DNA of 64,000 bases from a virus, in IMG/VR virus record IMGVR_UViG_3300033149_006567, positions 33,843-97,842 of that record. One strand, given 5' to 3'. Shown here piece by piece: positions 49,203 through 56,935 of this stretch. Numbering within the stretch: the first letter of the stretch is position 1; each line of letters opens with the position of its first letter. A model generated the notes under the pieces. It had not been told where the DNA came from and did not search any database. It saw only the letters and a program-made list of their open reading frames with translations. The position numbers were made by a program, and so were the translations under genes.

Positions 49203-51884
49203 TTAAACACCTATACATCCTAAAAGACCCGAGGGCAAAGGGTCCGGAAGATAAATTGGTTTTTTAAAATCAAGTGTTACATCAGACTTAAGGGCTATTT
49301 TTAAGTGAAACTTTTTTTTATTTTTCATGCCCGAAATGGCCGACAACAGGACGGGAATTTTTTCGATGGGGAGAGAAAGCAAAGGAATGTCGTCTTTTTT
49401 GTCTTTCTTTTTTTTATGAATAATTTTTACTGGAGCCACATGGCGAACAATAAACTTTGCAATATTTTTTTCTCCGTCTATTTCTATTACTTCTGTTTTA
49501 CCGCTAAAAAGAAGAGGGGTAAGAGGGGTCAAAAATTTGTTACACTTTTTGAATACCGAAGGAAATATTACGGCCTCTATACTCCCAGTTGTATCTTCTA
49601 GTCGAGCAAAGGCCATTTGTTGTTTTTTCCTCGAAGTCGTATGCTCTTTCATTACAGAAAGAATTGCCAGAATATTTGCGTCAGAGCCACTAGGCAAATC
49701 TGAGAGTAACGATATGTCGTCTATTTCATAAGAATTTTCTATCGAAATGCCCTCCAGGGGGTGCCCACTTAGGAAAAAGTTTAAGTGAAAGTGTTCCTCC
49801 TCTAGCAGGACTTGTTTTTCTACTTCAGGTATATCTGGGACTGTAGGGACGCGGGGCGCTAGAGGTCGAACGGGCTTTTTTAGTGGAGTAAGTTTGACTT
49901 TTTGTTCTTTCCCGTTTTTATCTACTCGAGTTCTGTATTCCCCATTGACGACCTTTTCCAACCTTTCCTCATAGGCTTTCATCTTTTTATTATATGTTTT
50001 CAGCTTAGACTCAAAGCTTTTTTGCTCTTTCATCCAGTCCCAGCGTTTTTCTGCGTAGACCAGCAGGGAGGCCCGTGTGTGGCCAAAAGAATCAAAGGCA
50101 CCCGCTTTGATAAGAGACTCTATCTTAAGCTTGTTCACCCTGGAAAGATGAACTCTAGCGCAAAAATCTCTTATTCCACTAAAGGGACCCTGTTTGAAAC
50201 GCTTGTCTAATATTTCCTTGGTGGGGCCTTCCCCGATATTTCTGATAGGGATTAGCCCAAAGCGAATAGAACCTGACTTCGTTATAACAAAACGGTCCTT
50301 GCTTTCATTGATGTCAGGGGGGAGCACTTTGATACCTAGGCGCTGACATTCTCCCAAATACTTAATCATCTGGTTAACGTCACCGGCATCTTTGGTCATA
50401 CAGGCGGCCATAAATTCTACTGGATAGTGTGTTTTTAAGTAGGCTGTTTGAAAGGCTAAAAGGGCATAACCTAAACTATGAGACTTGTTAAAAGAGTAAG
50501 AGCTAAAACCGTGAAGTCGTTCCCAAAACTCCTCAAAACCCGCAGGAGAGAGTCCCCTTTTTAGCCATCCTTTTTTGAACCTTTCCTTTTGAGCTTGAAG
50601 AAGTTTATCGTCTTTTTTCCCGATGGCTTTTCTGAGCGTATCTGCCTCGGCCATGGAGAAACCACCGAAGGCCCGGGAGAGTTGCATTACCTGTTCTTGG
50701 TAAACCACGATTCCGCAAGTGTTTGATAATATCGGTTTTGCATCTGGATGAAAGTAAGTGGGCTCTTTTTCTCCACTCTTACAGGCTACGTATTCGTCAA
50801 CAAGCCCCGATTCGAGAGGGCCTGGCCTGAATAACGCTATAACATCGGATAGCTCAGAGATGCTAGTAGGCTTAGCCCTTACGGTCAGGTCTCTGAGGCC
50901 CTGCGATCCTTCGAGTTGAAAACAGCCAAGTAAATGTCCTTGCTGTATCATTTTGAATGTTTCTTTATCTTCTGTATCTAAGTTTTCTATGTCAATCGTT
51001 TTTTCATGTCTTTCTTTTATCAGATCCAGACACAGACCGATTTTATCGAGGACTAGAAGCCCAAGAAGATCAAATTTTATTAAACCTATTTCTTCTACTT
51101 CATTTTTGTCCCACTGGGTAGCCGCTCCACCATCGCCTTTTGTTCTGTAAAGAGGAGTCTTTTCATATATAGGCTCATTAGATATTAAAAGACCTGATGC
51201 GTGAACTCCAGCCGAGGCTATTCTTCCTTCAAATTTTTCTGCCCATTCCAGTATTTCTTTTTGAGGACCTGGGTTGATTCTGTAATTTTTAAGTTCTTTA
51301 ACTTTTTGGTAGCAGGCATCAAGGGACTGGGGCTTGCCGTGAACAGGGGCAAGTACCAATTTTCTTAGCTCTTCTCCGGTTTGTATTGAATAGCCTAGGG
51401 CGCTACAAACTTTTTGAATGGCCTGTTTCGCTTTCATGGTTCCTATTGTCCCCACTTGGGCCACACAGTCCTTTCCGTATTTCTGGGTAAGATATTTTAC
51501 AACAGATTCTCTTTGCCCCTTGGGAAAGTCTAGGTCGATATCGGGAGGTGATATTCTGTGGGGGTTTTGAAAGCGCTCAAAGAAAAGGTCATACTTGATG
51601 GGATCTACGGTGGTTATCTCAAGAACATAGGCTATTAAACTTCCGGCCACACTGCCTCTCGCGGGTCCTCGGGGGATGTCATTTCTTTTGGCCCACAAAA
51701 CAAAGTCTTGAACAACAAGAAAATAGCTCGAGAATCCCATGGACTTTATGACGTCCATTTCGTATTCAAGCCGTTTTACGTACTCAGGTTCGCTATCCAA
51801 ACCCCTTTTCTTTAGTCCCCCGCGACATTTAAACTCGAAATAAAGGTCTAGATCTTTCTTGTCAAAACCAGATTGTTCAGTCAT
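49203..51884 (-). CDS. dnaE: DNA polymerase III alpha, polymerase part of a split DnaE
   Basis: The ATG at 51884 overlaps the stop of a micro-ORF (ATGA), giving 893 residues. It begins where the PHP domain of a normal DnaE has ended: IPRGPARGSVAGSLIAYVL and PPDIDLDFPKG carry the palm-domain glycine loop and catalytic aspartates (D115, D117 region). The fingers region (FRPGPLESGLVDEYVACKSG, YQEQVMQLSRAFGGFS, SYSFNKSHSLGYALLAFQTAY) is intact. A helix-hairpin-helix segment (SRVNKLKIESLIKAGAFDSF) and an OB-fold (FARLEDTTGSIEAVIFPSVF) follow. The PHP half is encoded separately at 53723-54676. An alternative start is 51923. Confidence 0.9.
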   Translation of the reverse strand: MTEQSGFDKKDLDLYFEFKCRGGLKKRGLDSEPEYVKRLEYEMDVIKSMGFSSYFLVVQDFVLWAKRNDIPRGPARGSVAGSLIAYVLEITTVDPIKYDLFFERFQNPHRISPPDIDLDFPKGQRESVVKYLTQKYGKDCVAQVGTIGTMKAKQAIQKVCSALGYSIQTGEELRKLVLAPVHGKPQSLDACYQKVKELKNYRINPGPQKEILEWAEKFEGRIASAGVHASGLLISNEPIYEKTPLYRTKGDGGAATQWDKNEVEEIGLIKFDLLGLLVLDKIGLCLDLIKERHEKTIDIENLDTEDKETFKMIQQGHLLGCFQLEGSQGLRDLTVRAKPTSISELSDVIALFRPGPLESGLVDEYVACKSGEKEPTYFHPDAKPILSNTCGIVVYQEQVMQLSRAFGGFSMAEADTLRKAIGKKDDKLLQAQKERFKKGWLKRGLSPAGFEEFWERLHGFSSYSFNKSHSLGYALLAFQTAYLKTHYPVEFMAACMTKDAGDVNQMIKYLGECQRLGIKVLPPDINESKDRFVITKSGSIRFGLIPIRNIGEGPTKEILDKRFKQGPFSGIRDFCARVHLSRVNKLKIESLIKAGAFDSFGHTRASLLVYAEKRWDWMKEQKSFESKLKTYNKKMKAYEERLEKVVNGEYRTRVDKNGKEQKVKLTPLKKPVRPLAPRVPTVPDIPEVEKQVLLEEEHFHLNFFLSGHPLEGISIENSYEIDDISLLSDLPSGSDANILAILSVMKEHTTSRKKQQMAFARLEDTTGSIEAVIFPSVFKKCNKFLTPLTPLLFSGKTEVIEIDGEKNIAKFIVRHVAPVKIIHKKKKDKKDDIPLLSLPIEKIPVLLSAISGMKNKKKFHLKIALKSDVTLDFKKPIYLPDPLPSGLLGCIGV

Positions 51885-51964
51885 TCCACGGGTACCGTTT
51901 TTTGATTCAAAAAACAAAACCATTCCTGAGGTCGCGTCTTTGAAATCTTACTTAAAAAAGTCAT
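51881..51964 (-). CDS. Micro-ORF coupled to the polymerase gene
   Basis: This 27-residue frame (MTFLSKISKTRPQEWFCFLN...) begins 1 base after the stop of the upstream peptidase gene (TGAAATG). It ends with TGA overlapping the polymerase start (ATGA). Perfect joints on both sides suggest it is translated and couples the two genes, perhaps only as a leader. No function is known. Confidence 0.4.
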   Translation of the reverse strand: MTFLSKISKTRPQEWFCFLNQKTVPVE

Positions 51965-51965
51965 T

Positions 51966-52307
51966 TCACTCGCTTTTAAATGGGTCAATTAAAGATGGGT
52001 TATCTTGCAAAACCCCACTGATGCCCGTGGCCAGTCGATCTATGGCGTCTTCATTGTCCCTTAGTTCTTCGAGCCTTAAGACTTGGCAGATAGCATGCAA
52101 CATTTCATGCCAAATGGTATGGTAGATAGACTGTAGAGTGCGTTCTTTCCCGGCGTAAACCCTGATGATACAAGTCCAATAATCTACTTGACCGAAGAGG
52201 GCTTCGCGTTTATGAACGTCAACGTCTGCCGGATTATCAACATATTTTATCGAATAAACTTCATTAAAGATTTTAACTTTTTTGGGAAGCTTATCTTTGT
52301 TCGTCAT
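51966..52307 (-). CDS. Phage zinc metallopeptidase-like protein
   Basis: The 113-residue product contains YHTIWHEMLHAICQVL, the HExxH zinc motif with a following His-Ala. It ends NEDAIDRLATGISGVLQDNPS, which supplies the third ligand region. This compact layout is seen in many phages (SprT/ImmA-like fold). The substrate is unknown. It is the first gene after the promoter at 52336. Confidence 0.7.
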   Translation of the reverse strand: MTNKDKLPKKVKIFNEVYSIKYVDNPADVDVHKREALFGQVDYWTCIIRVYAGKERTLQSIYHTIWHEMLHAICQVLRLEELRDNEDAIDRLATGISGVLQDNPSLIDPFKSE

Positions 52308-52335
52308 TCAGGACTCCCTTTGTTAGTGCTTTTTA

Positions 52336-52365
52336 ATTATATCCTAAGGCAGAAAAGAAAGTCAA
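52336..52365 (-). promoter_or_regulatory. Sigma70-type promoter
   Basis: On the minus strand TTGACT (52365-52360) and TATAAT (52341-52336) are 18 bases apart, 28 bases upstream of the ATG at 52307. It lets the polymerase half be expressed apart from the PHP half. The -10 region reads TTAGGATATAAT, the same 12 bases as at the promoter at 56898. Confidence 0.65.
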
Positions 52366-52877
52366 CGAATTTCTTCAAAGGTTTCTGGGTGTCTTAGACA
52401 GTAGAGATATATGTCATGGGGAGAGATATCCTTGGGATTCCAGGAGGAGGTGAAGGGAAGGTTAATTAGGGAGAAAAATCTTGCAATCAATTCGGAGCAA
52501 AAATAAGAACTTGACGATTGTCTGGGGCTTTCTGTTTTAGTTTTGATTATCCTTTTAAAAAGTCTCGTCAACAATATCAAAAATGCACCTCGATAATCGT
52601 AGCGATTTCCTATGAGCTTTTTGATAGCCCTAAGTCCTTCGTCTCCGTTTATCTTGAGACGAAAACGTCCATAGGTCTCGTATTCAATGTTTTCGCAAGG
52701 AATGGTTTGAACCCCAAAACAGTTAGCCTCCAGAAGCCAACGCTCTTCAAAAAGTTTATTGTAGTATTCTACTCCTACATGGGAAACTGGACTTTTTTCT
52801 GCCCATCTTAGCATTTTGCTCCTAGAGGCGGGTCCTGCGGTAAAGATCAAATAAATATCAAATTTATTCAAAACCAA
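52362..52877 (-). CDS. Permuted NlpC/P60 (YiiX-like) papain-fold protein
   Basis: The 171-residue product has SPVSHVGVEYYNKLF with the catalytic His first. Near residue 130 comes SSSYFCSELIARFFSLI with the Cys, the circularly permuted order of YiiX/DUF830-type NlpC/P60 proteins. These cleave peptide, amide or thioester bonds. It lacks a signal peptide. It overlaps the phosphoesterase gene upstream by 14 bases and lies inside the split polymerase locus. Confidence 0.65.
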   Translation of the reverse strand: MVLNKFDIYLIFTAGPASRSKMLRWAEKSPVSHVGVEYYNKLFEERWLLEANCFGVQTIPCENIEYETYGRFRLKINGDEGLRAIKKLIGNRYDYRGAFLILLTRLFKRIIKTKTESPRQSSSSYFCSELIARFFSLINLPFTSSWNPKDISPHDIYLYCLRHPETFEEIR

Positions 52878-53415
52878 CTCCTTTCAACTCGGAGATAATT
52901 ACGTCTAAATTGACGGGGAAATAGTTCCAAGCATCTACTCCCACATTAATAGCCTTGTCTTTAGAGTTTATGGCTACTTTTTGGTGACTATGTCCGTAAG
53001 CATGATAGTACCCGAAGTGCTTTTTATCCCAGGTTCTCATTTGATAGTGACAGAGTACTATTCCTGTGTGTTTTTTGCCACCAAGGCCAAGTTCAACTGT
53101 TTTTAAATCATGAATACCTTCTATTTTACACATCAGGTCTGGTCTTTTTTTCGCAAGTTTACCCCACAATTTAAAATCATGATTGCCCCTAATGATGGTC
53201 CATTTTCCGTGCAATTTAGGGAAGATTCCTTGCAGATAATGCCATTTCATCGAGAAGTCGCCAAGGAATAGGACCTTATCCTTTTCCTTGACCGAAGAAT
53301 TAAAATTTTGAATGAGCGCCTCGTTCATTTCGTAAGCATTAGAGAAGGGGCGATTGGAATACACCAGAATGTTACTGTGCCCGAAATGGAAATCTGAAGT
53401 CAGCCAAATGTCCAC
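52864..53415 (-). CDS. Calcineurin-like phosphoesterase
   Basis: The 183-residue product (GTG start) has WLTSDFHFGHSNIL, VLFLGDFSMKW, TIIRGNHDFKLW, VLCHYQMRTW and YHAYGHSHQ, the full series of metallophosphoesterase motifs. It is a short single-domain member, as found in many phages, distinct from the longer enzyme at 48053. It has a probable promoter at 53489. Confidence 0.8.
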   Translation of the reverse strand: MDIWLTSDFHFGHSNILVYSNRPFSNAYEMNEALIQNFNSSVKEKDKVLFLGDFSMKWHYLQGIFPKLHGKWTIIRGNHDFKLWGKLAKKRPDLMCKIEGIHDLKTVELGLGGKKHTGIVLCHYQMRTWDKKHFGYYHAYGHSHQKVAINSKDKAINVGVDAWNYFPVNLDVIISELKGVGFE

Positions 53416-53488
53416 AATTTGCTCCAGCGCTCGACAGCCACTCAGTTAAGGGGGGGCAAAAATACCCCTCTTACTGTCTCAACGCTAG

Positions 53489-53517
53489 ATTCTATCAAAC
53501 TCAAGCGTTATTTTCAA
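53489..53517 (-). promoter_or_regulatory. Probable sigma70-type promoter
   Basis: On the minus strand TTGAAA (53517-53512) and TAGAAT (53494-53489) are 17 bases apart, about 74 bases upstream of the phosphoesterase GTG at 53415. The leader contains a G-run/C-run inverted repeat (53448-53470) that could form a weak hairpin. Confidence 0.5.
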
Positions 53518-53747
53518 GATTTTTCTGAAGTTTCTTCTGGAGAGTTTTTCGTTATATCATGGAAGGACTCAAGCCTATCTATTATTTTTTGGCATTTGGG
53601 GCAGACCCAGCCTAGTTTTTGGGTATATATCCAGCCGAATACTTTCGCACACCTAGAGGCCTCCCGCTTATTGGCACCGTCTAACATTTCCCAATTACCA
53701 CACCTACATTCAACAAGAAATTCTAAGATGAGTTGGCCTCTTTCCAC
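53514..53747 (-). CDS. Small cysteine-rich protein (zinc ribbon-like)
   Basis: The 77-residue product (GTG start 8 bases after GAGGAG) contains CRCGNWEML, then CAKVFGWIY, then VCPKCQKII. Four or more cysteines could bind zinc. Its start overlaps the 3' end of the PHP gene by 25 bases. It may be a nucleic-acid-binding partner; no family was recognised. Confidence 0.55.
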   Translation of the reverse strand: MERGQLILEFLVECRCGNWEMLDGANKREASRCAKVFGWIYTQKLGWVCPKCQKIIDRLESFHDITKNSPEETSEKS

Positions 53748-54676
53748 TCAAGAAACTCCTCTAGATCCAGGGCCTTGTTTAGGTCGAAGACAGGTGGGTG
53801 TAAAACTCCCAGCTCTATTTCTATTAAATCACACATTTCAGAAATTAATAGGGTGTTTTCGGTGGCTTCTGGAATATTGTATTTTTCTAAAGTGAGGACT
53901 ATTTCTTCGTAATTTTTAATGTAGAAACTCGTTCCGTAAATCATCTTGTCGGCTTCTAGGTACTTCTCGACTGTCTGCCTCATTTGCATTGCCATCATAA
54001 GAGTGTGCAGTTTATGGTGGGCTTTGGTGAGATAATGGGCGTCTGTTGTGACGATTATGGGAACGTTCCTCTTTCTTGCCAGACTTATAAGCCATCTATT
54101 GTACGGCTCCTGCCTAGGGTCATCGGTATCTATAACTTCCGCAAAAAAATTATTTCCAAAAATGGCCCTTAATAGGTCAAATTTCTTTTCTGCGCGGCCA
54201 TCTGGGTCACGAACTTTGAAGCCATCGTTTTCGTTGTATTCCAAGAGCTTTGCGCAAACTCCACCAAGACAGGCAGTAGACGCGATGAAGTTCTCTCCAC
54301 ACCCCTTAAGGTTCTCTATCGAAATGCGAGGTTTGTAATAGAAATTATGCATATTGGAGAGGGACACCAATCTCAGGAGGTCTTTGTACCCCTGTTGGTT
54401 CTTGGCTATCAAGACCATATGATGATTATCTCTGGTCTTCTTTTCTGTGCCGTCTGGGTCTTCGGTCGTGTAAGCCTCTACGCCCAACAGCCCCTTGATG
54501 CCCTTCTTTTTACATTCTTTGTAGAAATTGAGAGTGTTATGCAAGCATCCGTGATCGGTAAGTGCTACAGCTGGCATATTCAATTGTTTTACCCGAGAAA
54601 CTAGTTCATCACAGCGGATAGATCCGTCAAGTATACTGCCCTCTGAGTGCACATGTAGGTGAACAAAATTATTCAC
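53723..54676 (-). CDS. dnaE: PHP-domain part of a split DnaE polymerase
   Basis: The GTG start gives 317 residues. They match only the N-terminal third of DnaE: FVHLHVHSEGSILDGSI (H8, H10), VALTDHGCLHNTL, LLGVEAYTT (E67), DNHHMVLIAKN, FIASTACLGGVC (C136) and IIVTTDAHYLTKAHH. They end LHPPVFDLNKALDLEEFLEW, where an intact DnaE continues into the palm. All nine metal-ligand positions of active PHP nucleases appear present, so proofreading by this domain is possible. There is no split-intein sequence at the end. Confidence 0.85.
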   Translation of the reverse strand: MNNFVHLHVHSEGSILDGSIRCDELVSRVKQLNMPAVALTDHGCLHNTLNFYKECKKKGIKGLLGVEAYTTEDPDGTEKKTRDNHHMVLIAKNQQGYKDLLRLVSLSNMHNFYYKPRISIENLKGCGENFIASTACLGGVCAKLLEYNENDGFKVRDPDGRAEKKFDLLRAIFGNNFFAEVIDTDDPRQEPYNRWLISLARKRNVPIIVTTDAHYLTKAHHKLHTLMMAMQMRQTVEKYLEADKMIYGTSFYIKNYEEIVLTLEKYNIPEATENTLLISEMCDLIEIELGVLHPPVFDLNKALDLEEFLEWKEANSS

Positions 54677-54872
54677 TCTCTTCGTCCTCTCCGTCGGTAG
54701 AGTAGTTTAGAACCAAAGAGTAGTTTAGAACCAAAGAAGATGCGCTAAATGTACTCGAACCATAAATGTCGAACAGAAGGAAAGTCCTGGAATCGAGGGT
54801 GACACCGAGAGGGGGAGATTCTTCTTCGAATGGTATCTTCAATTGTTCCCCCTTAAGGGGCATAGATCTCAT
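54669..54872 (-). CDS. Small acidic protein with in-frame tandem repeat
   Basis: The ATG at 54872 lies 6 bases after AGGAG. The 67-residue product has a conserved-looking middle (LKIPFEEESPPLGVTLDSRTFLLFDIYG) and then SLVLNYSLVLNYS, encoded by an 18-bp perfect tandem repeat (54700-54735). The acidic end overlaps the PHP start. No function was recognised. Confidence 0.5.
   Translation of the reverse strand: MRSMPLKGEQLKIPFEEESPPLGVTLDSRTFLLFDIYGSSTFSASSLVLNYSLVLNYSTDGEDEESE
54700..54735. repeat. 18-bp perfect tandem repeat
   Basis: GAGTAGTTTAGAACCAAA occurs twice in tandem (54700-54717 and 54718-54735) inside a small minus-strand gene, adding six codons in frame. Confidence 0.9.
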
Positions 54873-54914
54873 CAAGGGCTCCTACTGAAAGAAAACACCG
54901 AAACAGTCGACATA

Positions 54915-55946
54915 TTATTTTTTAAGCTTTTCTTTTAAAGATGTTTCAATGGTTTGGAGTAATTCAGGATTGCCCTCGAGGGTTCTGACTGCTCCAAGTT
55001 CTCCCTGTCCGATAGTGGTCCCATCATAAGAAAACCAGGAGCCTTTCTTTTCTATTATTCCCTCTAAAGCCGCGAGGCCAACGAGAGAGGATACCGGATC
55101 GATTCCCTTCCCGAATAGGAGACTTAGTTCTGCCACTTTATAAGGACGCCAAATTTTATTCTTAACGCAGGTAACCTTGACCTTGTTTCCTATTACCTCT
55201 TCTCCTTGCTTGATGTACCCCATTCGCCGGACTTCCAGGCGTTGAGAGGCATAAAACTTCAAAGAATTTCCCCCCGGAGTGACGTTTTTCGGACCGTATC
55301 CAAAAGTGGATATATTACTTCTGGTTTGATTGACAAACATGACGTGAGTGTCAGTCCTGTTTATGGCCGCGATTGTTTTCCGGAAGAATTCACTCATTAA
55401 GCGAGCTTGTAAGCCAATAGTGGCATCTCCGATTTCTCCCTCCAGTTCAGCTTTAGGTACCAAGGCGGCAACAGAATCAACTACTATCAAATCAACTCCA
55501 CCACTTTTGCTAAGGATGTTAACTATGTTGAGAGCATCGTCTCCAGAGTCAGGCTGAGAAAGTAGCATATCGTCTACGTTTACGTTGGCATCTAGGGCAT
55601 ACGAAGGATTAAAGGCGTGTTCTGCGTCTATTAGGGCGCATTTTCCTCCGTTTTTTTGTGTCGCCGCGATAGACAGAAGAGAAACAGAAGATTTTCCTGC
55701 TGATTCTGGTCCAAATACTTCAGAAACTCTTCCTCTGGCCAGGCCGCCCCCTAGTATATAATCAAGAGGATGGCAACCTGTTGGATAAAATTCAACGCCA
55801 ATCCTTGGGGTATTTTTATCAAAGATGCAACCCTCTCCGTAGGCTTTTCGAATATTTTTTAGGGCCATTTCTACGGCCATGGCCCGTCTATCCTTAGGGC
55901 CGCCACCTTTAGGGTTACTATCCGTCTTTTCTTTCTTTGGTGGCAT
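54915..55946 (-). CDS. recA: RecA recombinase
   Basis: The 343-residue product has the bacterial RecA core: VFGPESAGKSSVSLLS as Walker A (79-87), ALIDAEHAFNPSYA, the Walker B strand VDLIVVDSVAALVPKAELEGE, then VMFVNQTRSN and the DNA-binding loop region GYGPKNVTPGGNSLKFYAS. The N-terminus is a short basic, glycine-rich extension (MPPKKEKTDSNPKGGG). It lacks the acidic C-terminal tail of E. coli RecA. A GAGGAGG site precedes the ATG. Confidence 0.95.
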   Translation of the reverse strand: MPPKKEKTDSNPKGGGPKDRRAMAVEMALKNIRKAYGEGCIFDKNTPRIGVEFYPTGCHPLDYILGGGLARGRVSEVFGPESAGKSSVSLLSIAATQKNGGKCALIDAEHAFNPSYALDANVNVDDMLLSQPDSGDDALNIVNILSKSGGVDLIVVDSVAALVPKAELEGEIGDATIGLQARLMSEFFRKTIAAINRTDTHVMFVNQTRSNISTFGYGPKNVTPGGNSLKFYASQRLEVRRMGYIKQGEEVIGNKVKVTCVKNKIWRPYKVAELSLLFGKGIDPVSSLVGLAALEGIIEKKGSWFSYDGTTIGQGELGAVRTLEGNPELLQTIETSLKEKLKK

Positions 55947-56304
55947 TTAGCCTCCTCTTTCTGAATGCTATTCCCTTTGCAATTTCTTTTCGGAGCTTTC
56001 TCCTCTCCCAAGAAGGATTAAGGTTCAATATAGCTCCGATATCGGCAAAAGAGATGGAAAAATCTCCCCAGTCTATTCTATAATCATCGTCGAACAAAAA
56101 ATCTTTTGCCTCATCCCACACTTCTTTATCAGAAGCGTCATCTGAGTCGGATAAATTGATGATGTCCCTTTTCGCTTGTAAAATAACGCGGAGCAATATT
56201 TCTCGGCACTCTTGTTCATTCAAGTCTCTACCGAGGTCATAATCGTCCAAAAAGAATTCTACATTTTGCTTACCAGCTCTGTATTTTTTGCCATATCTAT
56301 CCAC
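55918..56304 (-). CDS. Unrecognised protein upstream of recA
   Basis: The 128-residue product starts with GTG directly after the previous stop and ends within recA (29-base overlap). It has an acidic middle (INLSDSDDASDKEVWDEAKDF) and a basic C-terminus. It is co-transcribed with recA from the promoter at 56898. No family was recognised. Confidence 0.55.
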   Translation of the reverse strand: MDRYGKKYRAGKQNVEFFLDDYDLGRDLNEQECREILLRVILQAKRDIINLSDSDDASDKEVWDEAKDFLFDDDYRIDWGDFSISFADIGAILNLNPSWERRKLRKEIAKGIAFRKRRLNATKERKDG

Positions 56305-56877
56305 CTACTCCCACTCGTCCTCCTTTTCGTCAACTTCTTTGCCAAAGATATCTTCTTCGGTGGTTCCTCCGACACTATGTACGTTTCCTTCGACCTTAAG
56401 GGTAAGAGCATTGTTCATTGTCACCCCCTCGAGTTTCTTTCTCATTCGAGTGAGGTGGTTTATTTTATTTTTCCAGAATTCTCGTTCTATTTTGGCGGCT
56501 AGGGCGGCCTCCTCCATATCTTTGACTGCTGCCTTAGCCATGGTCTTGAAGAAATCGGCTGCTGGGAGTCTTTTTCCCTCCGCCCTGTATTCTGCCACCA
56601 GTTCTTCGTATTTGGACTCGTAGGATTGAATCCTGGCCCACTCAAGGGCAGTGTAACGAGCGTCTGCAGCGTCAAACATACCCGAGGCGAGCTGATTAAG
56701 CTTCATTAGTCGCACACCCATTCTATGACACTGAATGGGAGTCAAATCTTCATCTATGTCCAGGGAACAAAACTTTCGATTCCACTCCCTCATGGACTTA
56801 CCCCCTATCAAAAGGGCCTCATTTAGTTCCTGGCGTAACTGACCGAATCTTTGAATTGCGTCTTTGACCTTTTGCAT
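56305..56877 (-). CDS. Long helical protein, first gene of the recA operon
   Basis: The 190-residue product is nearly all helical, rich in Glu, Lys, Arg and Ala (EELVAEYRAEGKRLPAADFF, KIEREFWKNKINHLTRMRKK), and ends in an acidic tail. An AAGGAG site precedes the ATG, and a good promoter lies 21 bases farther up. A recombination accessory role is suggested only by position. Confidence 0.55.
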   Translation of the reverse strand: MQKVKDAIQRFGQLRQELNEALLIGGKSMREWNRKFCSLDIDEDLTPIQCHRMGVRLMKLNQLASGMFDAADARYTALEWARIQSYESKYEELVAEYRAEGKRLPAADFFKTMAKAAVKDMEEAALAAKIEREFWKNKINHLTRMRKKLEGVTMNNALTLKVEGNVHSVGGTTEEDIFGKEVDEKEDEWE

Positions 56878-56897
56878 TTCCCGCTCCTTGAAGCCTG

Positions 56898-56927
56898 ATT
56901 ATATCCTAATCAAGACTCAAAAGTCAA
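56898..56927 (-). promoter_or_regulatory. Sigma70-type promoter of the recA operon
   Basis: On the minus strand TTGACT (56927-56922) and TATAAT (56903-56898) are 18 bases apart and precede the ATG at 56877. The bases before the -10 (TTAGGATATAAT) repeat those of the promoter at 52336. Confidence 0.7.
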
Positions 56928-56935
56928 CATATATT

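Noticed and set aside
53448-53470. Rho-independent terminator in the G-run/C-run before the phosphoesterase gene
   Set aside because: The stem is short with a mismatch and no T-run follows; it lies downstream of a probable promoter within the leader.
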